Source of the DNA: Deinococcus sp. KNUC1210
Lineage (GTDB): Bacteria; Deinococcota; Deinococci; Deinococcales; Deinococcaceae
DNA: 64,000 nt
NCBI RefSeq assembly: GCF_022344005.1
Contig: NZ_CP092190.1
Coordinates: 2,123,001 to 2,187,000, forward strand
Direction of reading: 5' to 3'
The notes under the pieces are model-generated. The model was not told the origin of the DNA. It ran no database searches and saw only the letters and a program-made list of their open reading frames with translations. The position numbers and the translations under genes were made by a program. Positions 61,978 to 64,000 of this stretch are shown here, piece by piece (positions within the stretch are counted from its first letter, which is position 1; every line of letters begins with the position of its first letter).

Positions 61978-62553
61978 ATGTTCCTTCTGTGTATCTTTCT
62001 GGTGCTGATCCTGGTGGTCGGAGCAATGGGGCTGGCCGGACGGAAAAAGTTCGCGTCCGAAACGGCCAGCAGAGAGCCGGTCAGTCTGCCGGATCGCCTG
62101 CCGGTCATGGTCAAGCGTCCATTCTTTTCCAGAAGCGAGCAGGCGTTCTTCGCGGTGCTGGGTGAGGCCCTGCATGACACGCCCTACACGGTCTTTCCCA
62201 ACGTGCGGCTGAACGATCTGTTCAAGATCACCGATCCCGATCAGCGTCAGAGCACCTATAACCGGCTGCGCGACAAGCACGTGGATTTTCTGATCGTGAC
62301 CCGTGACCGTTACCTTCCGACGCTCGCCATCGAACTGGACGGCGAATCGCACAGTTCGGCGGTGCAGCAGGAGCGCGACCGCGTCAAAGATCTGATCTTT
62401 CACAGTGCCGGTCTGGGGCTGCTGCGCCTGGACGCACGCAAGATCTATCAGGCGAGCTATCTGCGCGACCATCTCTCGGACCGCCTGACCGGATTGCCTG
62501 CTTCTCAGGAAGCGGCTCTTCATTCCGAGGTTTCCCTTCAGAAGAGCAGGTAA
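61978..62553 (+). CDS. DUF2726 protein with N-terminal membrane anchor (191 aa)
   Basis: A single N-terminal hydrophobic segment ([21 protein letters not shown]) is followed by a DUF2726 domain from about residue 40: [48 protein letters not shown] and [23 protein letters not shown]. The D-x-x-x ... E-L-D-G arrangement resembles PD-(D/E)xK nucleases, but activity is unproven. TAACCT (61967-61972) ends 5 nt before the ATG, so a leaderless start is possible besides the longer transcript from 61854. Confidence 0.82.
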   Translation: MFLLCIFLVLILVVGAMGLAGRKKFASETASREPVSLPDRLPVMVKRPFFSRSEQAFFAVLGEALHDTPYTVFPNVRLNDLFKITDPDQRQSTYNRLRDKHVDFLIVTRDRYLPTLAIELDGESHSSAVQQERDRVKDLIFHSAGLGLLRLDARKIYQASYLRDHLSDRLTGLPASQEAALHSEVSLQKSR

Positions 62554-62615
62554 GTGAGGGTCTGCTCTGCAAATGTGGCTCTCGGCGCTCTCGCGTGGCT
62601 GCTAAGCTTTCCTCT

Positions 62616-63881
62616 ATGACCGACATTCTTGTGGTGGGCGCAGGTCTGGCGGGGCTGACGGCGGCAAGGACGCTGATGCGTGCCGGAAAACGGGTGCGGG
62701 TGCTGGAGGCGTCCGGACATGTGGGCGGGCGGGTACAGTCGCGCACCCACGACGGCTTTCTGCTCGATGCCGGGTATCAGGTGCTGTTCACCGGCTATCC
62801 GGCGGTCAGGCGTCAGCTCGATCTGGGGGCGCTCGATCTGGTCGCGTTGCCTCCTGCCGCCGCTGTTCGCACGGGGGCGCGGGTGTCGGTGCTGGGCGAT
62901 CCCTTCCGCGATCCGGGCAGCCTGCTGTCCAGCCTTGCCAGCCGTGCCCTGAGCCTGCCCGACAAGCTGCGGGTGGCGCGGCTGGGCGCAGAACTGCGGG
63001 CCGGGTCGGCGCATCACCTGCTGGTCGGCCCCGACGAATCCACGCACAGCTATCTGACGCGGCAGGGCTTTTCCAGCGCCGCTCTGACCAACTTCTTCGG
63101 TCCGTTTTTCGGCGGCATCTTCCTGAAACGCGATCTCTCGACCAGTGCGCGGCTGTTCCGCTATTACTTCCGCATGCTGATGGACGGTGATATTGCGTTG
63201 CCCCGTGCGGGCATGGCCCAGGTGTCGGCGCAGCTCGCTCAGGACCTGCAGATCTCGCTGAACGTGCGCGTGTCGCGGCTTCAGGCCACCGAGCGCGGCG
63301 TGAGTGTGGTCACGTCACTGGGCGAGCTGGAAGCGCAACAAGTGATCGTGGCGACCGACCCGCCTGCCGCCGCGAACCTGCTGAACGAGTCGGCCCCTGC
63401 GCTGGAAAGCGTGCCCAGTACATATATGTACTACGCCAGCAGCGAGCCGCTCGACGCCCAGCCGCGCCTGCTGCTGAATGCCGAAGCGGGCATGATCAAC
63501 AATGCCCACTGGCTGAGCAACGTCATTCCGGAGCGGGCCGCACCGGGTCGGCATCTGCTGGTGGCGACGGTGCTGGGCACGCCTCCTTCCGAAGACGCTG
63601 CGCTGGATGGACAGGTGCGCGGCGAGTTGCAGCGCTGGTACGGCGACGCTGTGAAGGAATTGCAGCTGTTGGGCACCGAGCGCATTCACCATGCCCAGTT
63701 TGCCCAGCCGCCGGGCTACGCCGCCCAACTGCCCGGTCATAGCACCAGCATTCCGGGTGTGCTGCGGGCCAGCGAGATCACCAGCATGAGCGGCATTCAG
63801 GGTGCGCTGGAAAGTGGCGAGAAAGCCGCTGCCATCGTGCTCAACGACACGGCGGGCATGAGTCGGCCCAGAGGGGCATAG
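62616..63881 (+). CDS. FAD-dependent amine-oxidase/phytoene-desaturase-like protein (421 aa)
   Basis: The N-terminus has the dinucleotide-binding motif [40 protein letters not shown]. The C-terminal FAD contact lies near [24 protein letters not shown] middle helical part is substrate-specific and unassigned. The ATG at 62616 is leaderless (TAAGCT 62603-62608, 7-nt gap). It could act in carotenoid metabolism or as a general amine oxidase; nothing nearby decides. Confidence 0.83.
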   Translation: MTDILVVGAGLAGLTAARTLMRAGKRVRVLEASGHVGGRVQSRTHDGFLLDAGYQVLFTGYPAVRRQLDLGALDLVALPPAAAVRTGARVSVLGDPFRDPGSLLSSLASRALSLPDKLRVARLGAELRAGSAHHLLVGPDESTHSYLTRQGFSSAALTNFFGPFFGGIFLKRDLSTSARLFRYYFRMLMDGDIALPRAGMAQVSAQLAQDLQISLNVRVSRLQATERGVSVVTSLGELEAQQVIVATDPPAAANLLNESAPALESVPSTYMYYASSEPLDAQPRLLLNAEAGMINNAHWLSNVIPERAAPGRHLLVATVLGTPPSEDAALDGQVRGELQRWYGDAVKELQLLGTERIHHAQFAQPPGYAAQLPGHSTSIPGVLRASEITSMSGIQGALESGEKAAAIVLNDTAGMSRPRGA

Positions 63882-63883
63882 CG

Positions 63884-64000
63884 TTGATTCAACCTGCCCT
63901 CGATCATCTGGTGTTCGCCACTGCCGACCTCGCCTCCGGACAGGCAGCGCTGGAACAGCGACTGGGTGTGCCGCTGCAACCGGGCGGCCAACATCAGTAT
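63884..64000 (+). CDS. VOC/glyoxalase-family protein, truncated by the window end
   Basis: A TTG at 63884, 2 nt after the oxidase stop and preceded by GAGGGG, opens a frame that is still open at 64000. The 39 visible residues contain LDHLVFATADLASGQAALEQRLGV, the first beta-alpha unit of a glyoxalase_3-like domain. Close spacing suggests co-transcription with the oxidase. Confidence 0.65.
   Translation, partial: MIQPALDHLVFATADLASGQAALEQRLGVPLQPGGQHQY

Overview
The window looks like chromosomal DNA of a Deinococcus species. It is GC-rich and carries the Deinococcus radiation-response protease irrE (pprI) next to folP-folB-folK. It also carries a probable ddrC gene behind an RDRM-like operator and a DR2241-type CbiX protein. 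At 22 starts (24 with two weaker cases) a TAnnnT -10 hexamer lies only 5-7 nt before the start codon, the signature of leaderless transcripts. I could run no searches; all calls are read from the sequence and from memory of the families.

Layout. 1-528 has no convincing gene but several hairpins. 529-14768 is a block of five secreted proteins on one strand: a small DUF11-like protein, two DUF11-repeat proteins, a 1653-residue protein ending in a probable outer-membrane beta-barrel, and a large DUF11 protein. The last three genes overlap by 1-4 nt. 14840-21021 (minus) holds cmk, an S41 peptidase and a peptide ABC importer without ATPases. 21328-30523 carries ddl, a 7Fe ferredoxin, an NTP transferase, an M20 peptidase, an EF-hand protein, a histidine kinase/response regulator pair, dprA and a GHL10-type secreted protein. 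30612-31283 is an RNA cluster: tmRNA, tRNA-Leu(UAA) and tRNA-Arg(CCU). 31406-35353 holds ltrA, ddrC and rny. 35449-45425 (minus) holds an iron permease with its EfeO-like partner, ruvX, a cysteine desulfurase, a PASTA pseudokinase, folK-folB-folP-irrE and an acyl-CoA-binding protein. 45535-64000 holds pnp, a PP2C phosphatase, a CAP lipoprotein, DR2241, sufU, psuG, two paralogous lipoproteins, ypdA, an MFS exporter, an AraC regulator, fumC, a five-bladed tachylectin-like lectin, a DUF2726 protein, an FAD oxidase and a truncated VOC-family gene.

How the genes relate. The DUF11 block probably builds part of the cell envelope, and its proteins carry many Asp-rich calcium-type loops. IrrE cleaves the repressor DdrO, and the ddrC operator here is a candidate DdrO site 12 kb away. 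RNase Y and PNPase are both RNA-decay enzymes. The cysteine desulfurase and SufU serve Fe-S or thiol sulfur supply, and the EfeU/EfeO pair imports iron.

Caution on quality: five genes need a one-base correction to be read through, and a sixth probably has an altered C-terminus. Most sites are in or beside short C/G runs, which suggests residual assembly indels rather than pseudogenes.
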